From Pilasporangium apinafurcum (lineage: Eukaryota; Oomycota; Peronosporomycetes; Pythiales; Pythiaceae): DNA of 64,000 bases. The DNA is taken from assembly GCA_001600495.1 (NCBI GenBank), contig BCKE01000001.1, positions 139,715-203,714 of the forward strand. Direction: 5' to 3'. The translations under genes and the position numbers were made by a program. A model generated the notes under the pieces. It worked only from the letters and a program-made list of their open reading frames with translations. It did not search any database and was not told the origin of the DNA. Below are positions 36,236 to 47,676 of the stretch, piece after piece; position 1 is the stretch's first letter; each line of letters opens with the position of its first letter.

Positions 36236-38434
36236 CTACTCAAATGTAAAACGCTCGTTTTTCGAGTGAATAGACAACACTTTTCGACGGAAGTAGATTC
36301 CATAGACAAAGAGACCAAATCCCAGCATCACGCCTGCAATTAGCACGGGTAGCAATGAGTTGAGCACTCGCACAATGAATTTGAAATCGTCGACTGCATC
36401 ACTCTTGATGAATGCGCTTTCGTCGCCCCAGTACGCCGGAAGAATCACCTCGGATTCAAGATGCGGCCACAACACATCCGTCATTGGAGCTGAAAAATTC
36501 AAGGACGATTTGGAAATGGCATAACTCGCCATCAGTCGCTTATGGGCACCCATTGTCCGCCCTGTACCCGGTTCAATATCGATGAATGTGTGATACCTGT
36601 TCTTGTACTCGCGCTTGAGCGAACCATCGGCTTCGTACATGGTGTCCTGGGAGGCGACAACGCCATCAGTCATGGTAACCTCGACCGATTTGGTCAATGA
36701 CGCATCACCCCAGAGATACAATGGGTACGACACATACACTAAGAAGCCAGCATACATGGCAAGGTTTTGCACTCCATCGACGGGGATTGATGTGCCTTTT
36801 AAAGCGTGTTGGTCGCTGTAGGTCAGTAAATCTTTCGATGGTTCAAAGCGCCGAAGATTGATGTCTTTATACTCGATCTTGTGGTACGTATTAAAGAACG
36901 ATACGTTCTGTTGTGCCTCCATGAAGTACACGTCTGTCATTATCACGTCGATCGTGTCTTTAAAACCCAACAGTGTGGCACCACCAGGTCCCAAGCCGGT
37001 GCCATCATTGCCCATCACGGGACTACATGTGAAGTTCGACAGCTTTTTATTGGCGCAATTTCCGTAATTGGCGAACGCCGCGATCTCGTCCGGTGTTGGA
37101 TTGCGTCGCTCGCCCAATGGCGCCCAGATTGCTGTCTCCGTGAATCCATCGTATTGTTCGTAAACCCCAATCTGGTTGTGGTCATCACAGCCTGTTCGTT
37201 GGGTGTAGACATTTAGTGTTGACGGGTCAGGTGGTGTTTGCGAGTAATCTAATCCAGATTCTTCCACGAGACCTGGCAATGGTGCCGCACACAATCCACC
37301 AAGCTCACAGAATGTGCCACACGTGCTTGCCGCAAAAGCAGCCGCAGCTTCGTCACCGTATTCTTCAGCGTAAATGGAGGTGATGATGCCGCAGGTGACG
37401 TTGTTAATTGCCATCACTGTTTGACCCTGTGTGCATCGCTTGCAGGCAGCATAAATCTCAAAACACGTGTCCCCTTCACAAGTCGCGCATTGCTCATCGA
37501 GACCACCCTCGGGTGCACAGGCAGTGACGTAGTTCGTCCCCAGACCAAGGCCAACCAGCAAGCTCGGATATCCAAGCGCCCATTGCTTAACTGTACGCGT
37601 TACAAACAGTCCGTTGTACGCAAAACCAGAGAGATCCAAGTCAGCGATTGCGTCCGGTCCATCTCTGAGGACCCTCAACACAGTACCATTGTTGGTCACA
37701 GTCCTCATCGCCACCGGGTCGAGCGAGTTGAGTCCGTTGACCCACCGCATCATTTGTGAACCGGACTCGGCAATGGTTGGAGCCACGGCAGAAGCATTCG
37801 AGCCCCTTGCAAACGAACCGAGGGCCAATGTGGTGAGAAAACGCGCTTCCCCACCGGCTTGTGCGATGACGTTCAAATATCCGACGTCCAAATTCGTGTA
37901 CTTGTCCGATTCGGTACATCCGTCGCAACTCATGGAAGGCTCGAATGTATGGTACGTGTACTGCTTGTAGTTGACACGATAGTTGTTGTCGAATGAAACA
38001 TTGACGCGAATCTGCCGCCGACGGTATGCGTATGGTCCAACTTCTTGCAACTGGAGCTTCACGCCACCTTGTAAGTAAGCTTCGGCGTTCGTAGCGTTGA
38101 AGAGATAGAGCTGAAAGTAGTAGGGATTGCAATTATCACAGTCGCCATACATGTCGAGAAAATCTTCCTTGGCGCCTTCATCGGCATCACAGACAGTAAT
38201 ACCGTCTTCTACTTTATCGTCAATGATCTTTGGGGCAATGGTGCCGTAGAGAATGGAAAGGACACACAACAAGAGACCACCGAAGATGAGGGCGTTGGCA
38301 AGCATGAGTGGATTGCACCCACAACAACGCTTTTTGTGGGATTCGGTTAACTCTGTCTTGATCGCAGGGGGAGAATTGACGTTCATTTCATAATCATCAC
38401 GTGTCGATCTGGGCGTGACCGGAATGTTGTCCAT
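36236..38434 (-). CDS. CD36/LIMP-2 family membrane protein
   Basis: 732 residues from the ATG at 38434 (MDNIPVTPRSTRDDYEMNV); the frame stays open upstream to 38572 but the hydrophobic stretch there is less convincing as the start. CD36-family proteins are two-span receptors for lipids or lysosomal enzymes. An N-terminal helix (LMLANALIFGGLLLCVLSIL) and a C-terminal helix (LLPVLIAGVMLGFGLFVYGI) flank a large Cys-rich luminal/extracellular domain. The family motif LQEVGPYAYRRRQ is present after PYYFQLYLFNATN. A Cys-rich insert (TCEGDTCFEIYAACKRC) is unlike animal members and makes the protein longer than the usual 470-500 residues. Several N-glycosylation sites occur. Confidence 0.85.
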   Translation of the reverse strand: MDNIPVTPRSTRDDYEMNVNSPPAIKTELTESHKKRCCGCNPLMLANALIFGGLLLCVLSILYGTIAPKIIDDKVEDGITVCDADEGAKEDFLDMYGDCDNCNPYYFQLYLFNATNAEAYLQGGVKLQLQEVGPYAYRRRQIRVNVSFDNNYRVNYKQYTYHTFEPSMSCDGCTESDKYTNLDVGYLNVIAQAGGEARFLTTLALGSFARGSNASAVAPTIAESGSQMMRWVNGLNSLDPVAMRTVTNNGTVLRVLRDGPDAIADLDLSGFAYNGLFVTRTVKQWALGYPSLLVGLGLGTNYVTACAPEGGLDEQCATCEGDTCFEIYAACKRCTQGQTVMAINNVTCGIITSIYAEEYGDEAAAAFAASTCGTFCELGGLCAAPLPGLVEESGLDYSQTPPDPSTLNVYTQRTGCDDHNQIGVYEQYDGFTETAIWAPLGERRNPTPDEIAAFANYGNCANKKLSNFTCSPVMGNDGTGLGPGGATLLGFKDTIDVIMTDVYFMEAQQNVSFFNTYHKIEYKDINLRRFEPSKDLLTYSDQHALKGTSIPVDGVQNLAMYAGFLVYVSYPLYLWGDASLTKSVEVTMTDGVVASQDTMYEADGSLKREYKNRYHTFIDIEPGTGRTMGAHKRLMASYAISKSSLNFSAPMTDVLWPHLESEVILPAYWGDESAFIKSDAVDDFKFIVRVLNSLLPVLIAGVMLGFGLFVYGIYFRRKVLSIHSKNERFTFE

Positions 38435-38642
38435 CGTGATGGTGTGGAAGTGTTGGGTCTTAGGCTGCCAAACCAGAAATGAATGCAAACCAAACAATGA
38501 AACCAATGAAATTAAACGAATATGAAACACAGACCGAGTCAACATGGTTAATAGAGTTAAGTGCCATGGCAATGACCAGATTAGGTCATATGCGTAGTTA
38601 TAGTGTCACGATTGGGAATAGTAGGATTACGTGAATTACGTA

Positions 38643-38839
38643 GACACCTCAAGAGATCATATGAGATACCAAAGTACCAGTAACTCAGGGAAGAGCTCCT
38701 GTTTTTTGTACGGGTCTGACTTGACTAGAAAAAGCTAGCTAAGACTAGATAACCGCGGAGTAGCCATCTCCGATACCCGAATTCAATGAGTCCAGGGGAG
38801 TAGATGCTTATTCTTGAGAAAGATGTTTCTAGCAGCGTT
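38643..38839 (+). repeat. Left arm of 197 nt inverted repeat
   Basis: Pairs with 39475-39671. The inner 159 bases (38681-38839) are identical to the reverse complement of the right arm; the outer 38 bases show five differences. Confidence 0.9.
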
Positions 38840-39474
38840 AACATCTATCAAGGACGAACTTGCAGTAAGGGCAGTGAAAGATTCTCTGGTGCTTCATAGT
38901 ATGGTTGGATCTTCCACACTTAATACCATACCATAAAAGTTGTACAGCGTGATGAAGCTACGGATTCCAGGAGCGATTGCACACGTTTGAATGGAGTCTG
39001 TCTGCCTGAATTCTTTGACTCGAGAAATGCAGAGATAGTAGTAATCTTCTCGAGTTCGTAGTAGGCGGACTGAATACTCGAGTGTCGAAAGTTGCTCCTT
39101 GATTTTAATCCCTTCATTCTTGGAGAAACCAAAATATCGTGGAAAGAATCGAAGTTAACCTTCAACAGACTTTAACGATTGAGATTAGATTTCAATCGAA
39201 GTCGTGTTATCTTTCTTTGACTTGAACATTTGGAACTTCGGAGCTGACGTCCAAATAAAAAAGGATATCAAGCAAGGCGCCAAGAGTAATGCTCCCGTGG
39301 TCTCACTACAAGTTCAAGATGCTATTGAAGTACAAAATGGAAAGAACTGGAGGAAGGATGATCGAGTGTGAAGAACACTATACAACAAAGACTTGTTCTC
39401 AGGGCGAGAGAATCTATCATACGATGAAGTACCAGAAAGTCTTCGACTGTAAGCTCCTTCTTGATAGATATGTC

Positions 39475-39671
39475 AACGCTGCTAGAAACATCTTTCTCAA
39501 GAATAAGCATCTACTCCCCTGGACTCATTGAATTCGGGTATCGGAGATGGCTACTCCGCGGTTATCTAGTCTTAGCTAGCTTTTTCTAGTCAAGTCAGAC
39601 CCGTACAAAAAACAGGAGCTCTTCCCTGAGTTACTGGTGCTTTGGTAACGCACATGATCTCCTGAGGTGTC
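39475..39671 (-). repeat. Right arm of 197 nt inverted repeat
   Basis: Equal in length to the left arm. It includes the last codons of the Fanzor fragment (NAARNIFLKNKHLLPWTH) and its 3' flank. Confidence 0.9.
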
Positions 39672-39976
39672 CTATTCAGCCGAACACATACACTAATCTC
39701 TTGGCCTGTATGTTGAAATTTGCCGCCCGTAATGCGCACCATCATATCGCCAGTGCAGGTGGTCTATCGCACACATAACTCGTGACGAACATACGAAGGA
39801 ACCGGAACTCAAAAGCACAGATGTGGGTTCAGTGCACCGAACTTCTTCCCCTTCTTCCCTGTTAAACAACACTCTAGCATACGCAAAATGGAAGCAGGTA
39901 TTATCGCTAGCACCGCTATCAATAAGCGCTTCAGTTCGCGCTGTCTCACTGCACAAACATCCGTAGTTAAGCCACT
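39672..39976. other. Spacer after the Fanzor palindrome
   Basis: No gene seen. It presumably holds the promoter of the small membrane protein. Confidence 0.4.
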
Positions 39977-40168
39977 ATGAATCCGAATGACCATATCGAA
40001 GAACATGGCCGCTATGTCTGGATGATCATCGGTTGCTCATGTACCTTCACGGGATGTCTCATCGCCTGGGGCTGCTATCTTTACCGTCGACGCAAGCGCC
40101 GTCAAGCTGATGCACGCAAACGCCTTACTGAGTGGCCGACCAGCCCAGTCGTGATGGAAGATCGTTAA
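39977..40168 (+). CDS. Small single-pass membrane protein, 63 residues
   Basis: ATG at 39977. Residues 12-35 form one hydrophobic helix (VWMIIGCSCTFTGCLIAWGC) followed by YLYRRRKRRQADARKR, a strong positive-inside signal. No Gly tail, but helix position and basic stop-transfer resemble the two Gly-tail proteins upstream. Short, so the gene call rests on the clear topology alone. Confidence 0.5.
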   Translation: MNPNDHIEEHGRYVWMIIGCSCTFTGCLIAWGCYLYRRRKRRQADARKRLTEWPTSPVVMEDR

Positions 40169-40579
40169 CAAAAATTAACGCCAGCAGACAAATAGACAGC
40201 CTTTCGTGATAAATCCAACGGTAGATGGATAACGAAGAGCTACACCCTCCTCTTGTATAGCAGAAGCTACAATAGCAACAACGTGAGGAGCAAATATAGC
40301 ATCGATTGTATACTGAGTGAACGCAAGCGCAGGAGACAACGAAAATGTATGTGATCAAAGCGTCGTGTAATGGAATATATATTAACCTGGAACAACAATG
40401 CCTTCGCCCAGCGAATCGTCCTATGAAATTCGGATAGTTCTATCAGAAGTAATTTTCGGAATCGTTCCTCGTTCGTTTTTCACAGTCACTGCTGTCGTTG
40501 TCGTTCATCATTCCAGGTCAGATGAAGAGAATAAAAATGGAGACATTTCATTCATCTTCAGTGGGTTAGAGAACCTTCC
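40169..40579. other. Intergenic, convergent 3' ends
   Basis: Between the small membrane gene (plus) and the TVP15-like gene (minus). No gene recognised. Confidence 0.4.
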
Positions 40580-41218
40580 TTAACGCGTGCCGGCCGTCTG
40601 ATTGTTCATGGCAGTCGTAAACGCGAAATTGGTCGCACGCGCGGCCATTTCCGGATTGTTTTGCATAAACGATGCTGCTTCCTGGTTGCCAGTCGTGTAT
40701 CCCGCAGTTGGATCAGCATTCGCGCCCACGGTCGATTTGAATTCCGGATGACGGCACATGACCAACAGGTTAATGAGCGCGTTTAGGCACATCAAAATAC
40801 CCGCAATCGTGCCCAACGCCAAGCTCATGCCAAAATCCAAAAAACCAATGAAGAAGATGAACGCCGCGCGCCCCTTATATGAGTAGAGGAACCCGAAATT
40901 TTGACGAATCATCGTCTCCATGCGCGATAGTCGGCATTCAAAAAGCAAGAAGAGTACGCCAAACATAATCACGTAGATCGACACGAGCGTGCCGGTGATG
41001 TTAAGCGTGATGAACGAAGTGATGCCGAAAAACCCAGCGATGATCTGTAAAATGGAACAGAGCACGTTACCGATGCGCATGTACCGCAGTAGCTTGGGGA
41101 GCTCCATCTTGTTGACGTCATTAATCTTCTCAATGACACTTTTCTTCGGTGGTGCCGCCGACTTCATGCTTCCCTGGACGCTGTCCGTGTTGATCGTGAC
41201 ACTAGTGGTGTTCATCAT
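40580..41218 (-). CDS. TVP15-like / COPI-associated Golgi membrane protein
   Basis: 212 residues, intronless, starting MMNTTSVTINTDS. About four membrane helices are visible: VLCSILQIIAGFFGITSF, IYVIMFGVLFLLFE, AAFIFFIGFLDFGMSLALGT and IAGILMCLNALINLLVMC. The order, the FECRL segment between helices two and three and the RGAAFIFF-type helix fit the COPI_assoc/TVP15 family of Golgi proteins found in Tlg2-containing compartments. The N- and C-termini are polar and cytosolic. The family call is by pattern. Confidence 0.7.
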   Translation of the reverse strand: MMNTTSVTINTDSVQGSMKSAAPPKKSVIEKINDVNKMELPKLLRYMRIGNVLCSILQIIAGFFGITSFITLNITGTLVSIYVIMFGVLFLLFECRLSRMETMIRQNFGFLYSYKGRAAFIFFIGFLDFGMSLALGTIAGILMCLNALINLLVMCRHPEFKSTVGANADPTAGYTTGNQEAASFMQNNPEMAARATNFAFTTAMNNQTAGTR

Positions 41219-42061
41219 GATCCAAATTACTCGCCTGTGGTATCTCTGGCCCGATGAAAATCAGCGACTGCTCAGCTTCTTCAGCTTCTTGTCTTCCTTC
41301 GTTCCTTTGCTTCCTTCCTTTCCTGGAACAGCGGGGGTGGTTACGCGGGACAGGGTTATGTATTTTTGGCGAAAAATAACGGGAAGTTATTTATAATTTT
41401 GGCTATTCTGTCGAACCGTAATGCAAAAATAGGACCGGTCACGATCAATTAGGGAAAGCGAGGACGAGATGGACTGGCTTTTCCAGCTATTAAGTGCGCA
41501 TTGTCGACGATCAGATTCCGGTAAAGTGCGCATATCACCAACATTCCGAACAGTTTCAGTGCAAAGTGACGTTGGTGTTCGAAAATGCAGTGGCCGCACA
41601 CCACACACCACACCACACACGCGATTGGCAAGTTTTCACATCACTCTATATCATCACTACTCTTCCAATTGATAAATTGCAAGGTGACGAAAATAAACCA
41701 TGATTTGCTCTACCGAGCATCGCTGTACGATGGCATAAGGCAACGAACCCCGGTGTTGCATGGATATACCACACCAGTCAGTCAAAAGACCAACCAGCTG
41801 GAAAATCGGTTCACTTTGGTGCACCAGCTGGGTTAAGACACTAAATTCTATTGGCTAAAATTCAAAATTACAATAAATGATTGGTCAAAAATAGGCGGAA
41901 ATCTGTTTTCGGAGAGTTTCCAGGTTATGGTTGTTGGTCGAATCGCTGGGTAGGTGTTGCACTTGCAGCCTCTGCACACGTTTGTCTTTGCGGATAAGTG
42001 CAAAAGAGAGAGAGACGAAGTGGCGCACGTGCGCTCCTGCGCGCAGCAGAAGCAGAAACAA
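41219..42061. promoter_or_regulatory. Divergent spacer with ATTGG pair before membrane paralogue 1
   Basis: Boxes ATTGGCTAAA at 41850 and ATTGGTCAAA at 41880 are exactly 30 bp apart; the second is 182 bp before the start codon. No other gene recognised in the 843 bp. Confidence 0.55.
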
Positions 42062-43413
42062 ATGGTGATGAACATCACAGACGCGACCTGCCAGTATGGC
42101 TTGGCGCGCACCGTTGAAGGCTGCGTGCAGACGCTGGCGTCGTTCAACCAGGCTGCATTCACACAGACACAGCTAGTTTATTGTGTCTTGGGCTGCGTCG
42201 TGTTGATCGCCGCTGCGTATAAATACACGCACTCAGTATTGAATGAAGGTAATACTAATCAAGCGATTCGTTATCCAATCAGGATAAAGACATGATGAAG
42301 AGATTACTTGTAGGTGCAAAACTGCAGCAGCATACGTTTATCATGTGTTGTTACGCTGCTGGGACGGTGATGTTACGCGGTGTCGACCCTGGGGGTTATT
42401 CGCAGTTTGTTCCACGAGCGATTGGTAGCTTCCTCTCGGACTCGTGCACTGCAACGCTCTACACAATCTTGTACGCCATCCTCCGAATCGAAAATCGCTA
42501 TTCGACCTGATCATAGCTAACCCAACTTATGGCTTGGTTTTTCTTATTTGTTAGTGTTTGGTCATTGACGTATTGGATCTCTATTGTACAACAAGGTGCT
42601 GCGCAATCGACGAAACCCCGACGACTGAAATACTTGGATCGAATCGCCATTGCCATCATTTGGGCGTTCTACATCGCCTGCAATGCTACTTTCTTCATGA
42701 ACAAGGGCTTTGGCGCTCTCCCACCTGCGATCTTACTATACGGCACTGCATTGTTCCTGTCGATTCTCAGTGCAACATTCTGGGTCTATGGAAGGCGAGT
42801 GCTTCGGCGGCTTGAATATCTGGACCAGATCAATCAGCAACAAGCAGAGAACATGAACATGCTCTTTGAGACGTCTCGTGACTCAGATTTCACTGTCATG
42901 GGCTACGACTACACAGTTGATACTGTCGTTTTGGAAGAAGAGCCAGCCCCCAGCCGTGAGGAACGGCGACGAAAGACGACAACGCCATCAGATAAAATAC
43001 GACGGATTATCTATTTCACGGAGATTGTCTCGTTGCTGTCCATTGCCACACAGGTGAACAAAGTGATGTATTTTTGCATCCTGATGACCTATGAATCTGA
43101 CTGTTCTGTTCCGCTGTGCCTGCTGGGTTGTCATAGCTGTATATTGGTTCGACACGGAAACTGGAGACAATCGAGTTGGACTGTGCGAATGGGCTCCGTT
43201 GCGAAGACGTTGCGGCTACTGTCGCGCCGTTACATGTTGTTCAGGTGCGTTGGGTTGCTGTGGAAGGAATATACACATTGATTAAAGACCAAATGTCCTC
43301 ATTCTGTTTTTTGTGGATAGTATGGATGTATTTGGTTCATCCTATGGGCCTTTCGCAAGACCGCTCATCGCGACAATGCTGCTACGCAAGTGAAACATAC
43401 TGACCAGGATTAG
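42062..43413 (+). CDS. Seven-helix membrane protein, paralogue 1
   Basis: Five exons: 42062-42248, 42314-42470, 42555-43053, 43137-43244 and 43321-43413, giving 347 residues. An N-terminal lumenal/extracellular part has an N-glycosylation site and two Cys (MNITDATC, EGC). Seven hydrophobic helices follow: after TQLVYCVLGC, HTFIMCCYAA, SFLSDSCTA, RIAIAIIWAF, PPAILLYGTA, IIYFTEIVSL and CIWFILWAFR. The loop after helix 5 (VYGRRVLRRLEYLDQ) is basic, and paralogue 1 has a longer loop than the others. The plan loosely recalls plant THH1/TOM1/TOM3 or GPCR-like proteins; that link is a guess. First of four tandem copies. Confidence 0.8.
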
Positions 43414-44200
43414 TCTACAAAACCAAAGCTATAGAGATATTTATTTGGGCGACGCCGGTCGCTGAGCAGGGACCAAAACAAATCCTCTGCAATGGACTCA
43501 CATTGAGCTGACGAATGAGCAACTAATGTGATGACAATCAGCTTTTACGATGTGCTAAGCTCACGTAATTGAATCCCCATCGGCCGTTTGTCGCATAATT
43601 TAGAAAGGACGATACGCTAGCAGCACAATGCGCGACAAATGTATTGCGGCGGATTCATGAGCAACGCAAAAAGTTCTGTATTTCGTGGATGTTGGTGAGT
43701 AGTGCTTATGGATCACCCCGTCAGTTTTGAGAAAGAGTTACTCGTGTTGAAGTTAACCAGTTAACAGCACCAGTACAGGACAACACGTCAATTTTACAAT
43801 GGAACATCCAGCTTCATTTCTTTGTTTGATATCAAAGTGTAGTATCAAGTAAAGTCTTAACAGCTTCCGCCTGGTCACTTGGCTTCTAATCACAAAGGAT
43901 AACGTGCATGTGATTGGTTCAATTCACTATTTGCAAATCCTTGGGACTGCGGCACATGTATTCACAGATTCAACCGTGGGTGGATGCAGGCAGGATGGTG
44001 GGCAAAGCACACAGTCCTACCTCGCCTCGAACTGGTAACTGCGTCAGAGTTGCTTCCCAAGTGATGTGGCTGGGCGTGTGTACTGCGTGCTGTCTACACG
44101 CCACTGTAGAAACAATCGGCCGGGAAGCAACAACACGTCTGTTGTCAGTTGTTCCTATAATCACCTGAGCACACACACGTAATTTGTTCAGTACTTCGAC
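43414..44200. promoter_or_regulatory. Spacer before membrane paralogue 2
   Basis: 787 bp without a recognised gene. One ATTGG box at 43913; the expected partner 30 bp on is degenerate (CTTGG at 43940). Confidence 0.4.
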
Positions 44201-45496
44201 ATGGTGCAGAACGTCACGGACTCGACATGTGAATGGGGTTTAGCGCAGACAGAAGATGGATGTGTGCGAACGCTGGCGTCGTACAACACATTTGACTATT
44301 CTGTCGCACAAATCTTGTATTGCAGTCTCGGATTTGTCGCCATGATGGTAGCGTCGTTCAAATACATTCGATCCGTGAATCGCGATGGTAAGCGATTATT
44401 GTGGAACAAAATGATGAATTAAGTCATCGGTTAATATTCTTTGCGTTATGCTAATACCATATGGATCGTAGCGGCGAATTTGCAGCAGCGGACATTTCTG
44501 CTGTCAGTCTATGCATCAGGCACAGTGATGCTACGAGGGATCGACCCATTTAGCTACAAGCACGTTCTTCCACGTCCAATCACGAGTTTCTTATCAGATT
44601 CCTGTACAGCCGCCCTCTACAGCATTTTGTAAGTGAAATGTCTCTTTGAATAAGGACGTTGACATTTCACCAATATTCTCATCTCGACGTCTATCTGTGT
44701 CTTGTTGATTGCATGCAGTATGCTATCGCTGACGTACTGGATCACACTCGTGCAGCAAGGGTCAACACCTGAAACGAAGCCTACGCGGATGAAATATGTG
44801 GAAGGCATAGTCATTGTCACTATTTGGCTGTTCTACATCGCCTGCAACGCAACATTTTTCATGGACAAAGGTTTTGGTGGCGTCCCGCCTAGTGTGCTCA
44901 TGTTGGGCACAGCAGGGTTCCTTAGTCTCCTTAGTATTACGTTCTGGGTGTACGGCTTTCGTGTGCTGCGTCGTCTTGAGTATTTTGACCGACTACACCG
45001 CCAACGCGCCATGCAAACGTCAACAAACTACATTGAACAGCCGGCACTCCTCGAGGATGAACTAGAGAAACCAAAACGCGCGCCACACACCGCCAAGATT
45101 CAGCGTGTCATCATTATCACGCTGGTCGTCTCGGTCATTGCTCTTTTAGGCCAGGTAAGCAGTCCATTCTAAAACGAAAGGCGTAGCGATGATAAATGAC
45201 TCAACGTATCGTTTAGATCTACATGGGGGCCACACTATCCCATGACCGATTAGAGCTCGATTGTGCAAATGGGTTCAATTGTGAAGACGTCAAAGCTACG
45301 ATTCCTGCGCTTCACATTTCTCAGGTGTGTTTTTCTGTGCTCATTAACACATTCAAGTCGAAAGAGCAAAATATTCATATTCCTGTTTTCTTGCTTATAG
45401 TATGCGACGATTTGGGTGATTCTCTTCATGTTCCGCAAAATTCGACGATCTCGACCAGCGCAGAACGATACGAGGACAACTGACGAAGATGTTTAA
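44201..45496 (+). CDS. Seven-helix membrane protein, paralogue 2
   Basis: Five exons: 44201-44387, 44472-44628, 44719-45154, 45217-45324 and 45401-45496, giving 327 residues. Exons 1, 2 and 4 have exactly the lengths of paralogue 1 (187, 157 and 108 nt), and all splice phases match. Conserved blocks: CEWGLAQTEDGCVRTLASY, LSDSCTAALYSI, FYIACNATFFMDKGFGG, VYGFRVLRRLEYFDRL and ELDCANGFNCEDV. The last block holds two further Cys on the lumenal loop between helices 6 and 7. The cytosolic loop after helix 5 is 28 residues shorter than in paralogue 1. Confidence 0.82.
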
Positions 45497-46481
45497 GCAT
45501 CTAAAAGAGCTATGTAGAGAAATGGAACGTAGACCAAGACAGGAGTAAGTGAAGGTGAAATGTTTGTTGGATGTTATATTATAAATGTATTTGCAATGCT
45601 AATGTGGTCAAAAAGAATAGTGAAATCCTTTGGAATTGATGTGGTCGTTGCACACACGTCACTAATTTCTCAGCTGTACTTGTGAAATCCTCGCACCATA
45701 TTCGTGTACAGATTTTGATGGTTTGTGTGTCGAGTGTTTGCTTGTCTTTCACGCTGAAATAATCTCAAGGGGCACGCAGGTCCATGCAATATCATGACAT
45801 GAAGATGTGGAATAATGATCAGATTTAGAGACAGTCCATTTTCCGGCCAAGTACAACTGGTTGACAGGCTCCTGTCTGACGTACCTTAGTGCTAGGAAAA
45901 AATCAAATCCTCTTCATAAGCTTTTTTTATCAGAATGGAAGTACGGAAATCGGGAGTGCTTCCGCCAAAAAAACGAGCAAAGCACATGCGACAACTTGAT
46001 GAAAGGTACACAAGAAGACTATATACACTCGAGATGATATCAAAACAAGGCTCGCTCTAATGCTGATGGAAATACCCAAATTTTTGGGGGTGTATTGCTC
46101 TTCAAACTAGCGTGGAAGCGTCTATCCTGGCTTGGGTCCGCCCTTATGTCTCTTACATAGAAATATTTGCGTGTGCACCTCTTGTTGAATGCTTTGCACA
46201 GAATCGAAAATGATCGATCCGCCACTTCAAGTGTATGGATTGGCTAAATTTTGTAATCCATCTATTTGATTGGTCAAAATTTCAAATTGCCCATCAATAT
46301 CCGACAACAGCTGGTCTGAAACCATCGCTCTTCCTCATGTCTTGTTGCACTTCCTCATGTGAAGCATTTAACATGCAGGTAAAACTTTCCCGCTGGATGA
46401 CAGGCGCTTCTGCTTGTTCACTCCAGAAACTGAATACGAGTTCGTCCAGTAATAGCAATTTCATTTTGTTGGAGAGATTTG
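45497..46481. promoter_or_regulatory. Spacer with ATTGG pair before membrane paralogue 3
   Basis: Boxes ATTGGCTAAA at 46239 and ATTGGTCAAA at 46269, again 30 bp apart and with the same flanking bases as before paralogue 1. The remaining 985 bp shows no gene. Confidence 0.55.
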
Positions 46482-47676
46482 ATGGTCAACGTCACAGAGA
46501 CAACCTGCGAGTGGGGCTTGGCATTAACCGAGAACGGGTGTACACGGACATTGGCGTCGTATGATAGGTATGCCTATGAGGAGACACAGTTTATTTACTT
46601 TGTTTCAGGCGGAGTGGTAGTGCTGGCTGCATCATATAAATACACACGCGCGGTCATGAACGACGGTAACAAATCCATCCTGCTCAGAGCATTCCAGAAC
46701 AAAGACGCCGATCAACTCATCATTGTCGTGTCATGGATTGTAGTCACCAAGATGCAACAGCATACACTGTTGCTTTGCGTCTATGCATCCGTTACGGTGG
46801 TCGTACGCGGCTTTGACCCGAGAGGCTATGATCACCGCTTTCCACACGCATTTGAAAGTTTCCTAATCGACTCCTGCACTGCTGCGCTTTATACAATCTT
46901 GTATGTTCGTTCCTGGAGTTCGTAACGCTTGTCATCATAGCCATATCTAATCTCTCCTTTTTCATAGCATCATGTCACTGACGTACTGGATCGCGCTGAT
47001 TCAAGAAGGAGCGCCGTCGACCACGAAACCGCGGTACTTGAAGCTCGTGGAGCGAGTTGCTATCGCTATCGTCTGGGGTTTTTATATCGCATGCAACCTA
47101 ACGTTCCTACGCGACAAAGGCTTTGGCGGCATCCCGTTCTTATTCCTCTATCTCGGCACGGCGGTTTTGCTGGCTGCTATTAGTATCCCCTTTGGCATTT
47201 ATGGGCTGCAGGTGCTGTCGCGTCTGCAATACTTTGACGTGCTTAATCGCCAACGTGCGCTGCAGACGGAGGCACCTGTGCTCTTGGGCGATGAGCCACA
47301 ACGACGACGAGTGAAGTATAAACAGCAATCTGGTAAGGTGCGAAGGATCATTTATCTGACCGAAGCGGTGTCAATGGCATGTATAACAGCCCAGGTGACT
47401 CGATGCATGGACTGTTGAACTCTCAGAAGACTTGTTTGTTCACAATTGTACGTTTTGCACTTTTAGGTGTACATGGCGTTCACTGTGACGGACGAACGCG
47501 CAGAGTTGGATTGCGCCAATGGGATTAGTTGTGAAGACATACGAACATCGGTTGCACCATTGCACATCTTTCAGTATGTGACGATTTGGGTCATCCTGTG
47601 GTTGTTTCGGAAGACCAGTGGTCGCCACGGGCAAACGGGCACCATCGTGCTCACCAATAGCCCTGAGCAAGTCTAG
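46482..47676 (+). CDS. Seven-helix membrane protein, paralogue 3
   Basis: Four exons: 46482-46665, 46744-46900, 46968-47394 and 47467-47676, giving 325 residues. Exon 4 fuses what are exons 4 and 5 in paralogues 1 and 2, so the last intron is missing. Conserved blocks match: CEWGLALTENGCTRTLASY, IDSCTAALYTI, FYIACNLTFLRDKGFGG, GLQVLSRLQYFDVL and ELDCANGISCEDI. The position of the second helix departs most from the others (VTVVVRGFDP). Confidence 0.82.

Larger units (their letters stand above)
38643..39671. mobile_element. Palindromic Fanzor (TnpB-like) remnant
   Basis: A 1,029 bp unit made of two head-to-head fragments of the 3' part of a Fanzor gene. The minus-strand fragment runs from about 39165 outward to 38643; it keeps the zinc-ribbon pieces IKCGRSNHTMKHQRIFHCPY but is frameshifted at DR/VNAARN. 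The plus-strand fragment runs from about 39270 to 39671 with SHYKFKMLLKYKMERTGG and VNAARNIFLKNK; it has lost the second CxxC. Both ends start with GACACCTCARGAGATCAT. Neither fragment can code for a working nuclease. No clear target-site duplication is visible beyond TA-rich flanks. It is related to the larger Fanzor gene at 51444-53159. Confidence 0.75.

Noticed and set aside
36236-38572. CD36-family start at 38572
   Set aside because: The extra 46 residues add a second hydrophobic stretch before the normal cytosolic N-terminus; ATG at 38434 fits the family plan better.
38643-39671. Interpretation as an ordinary MITE with terminal inverted repeats
   Set aside because: The arms include the coding 3' end of a Fanzor gene on both sides, so they are inverted gene ends rather than simple terminal repeats; no target duplication supports a standard MITE.
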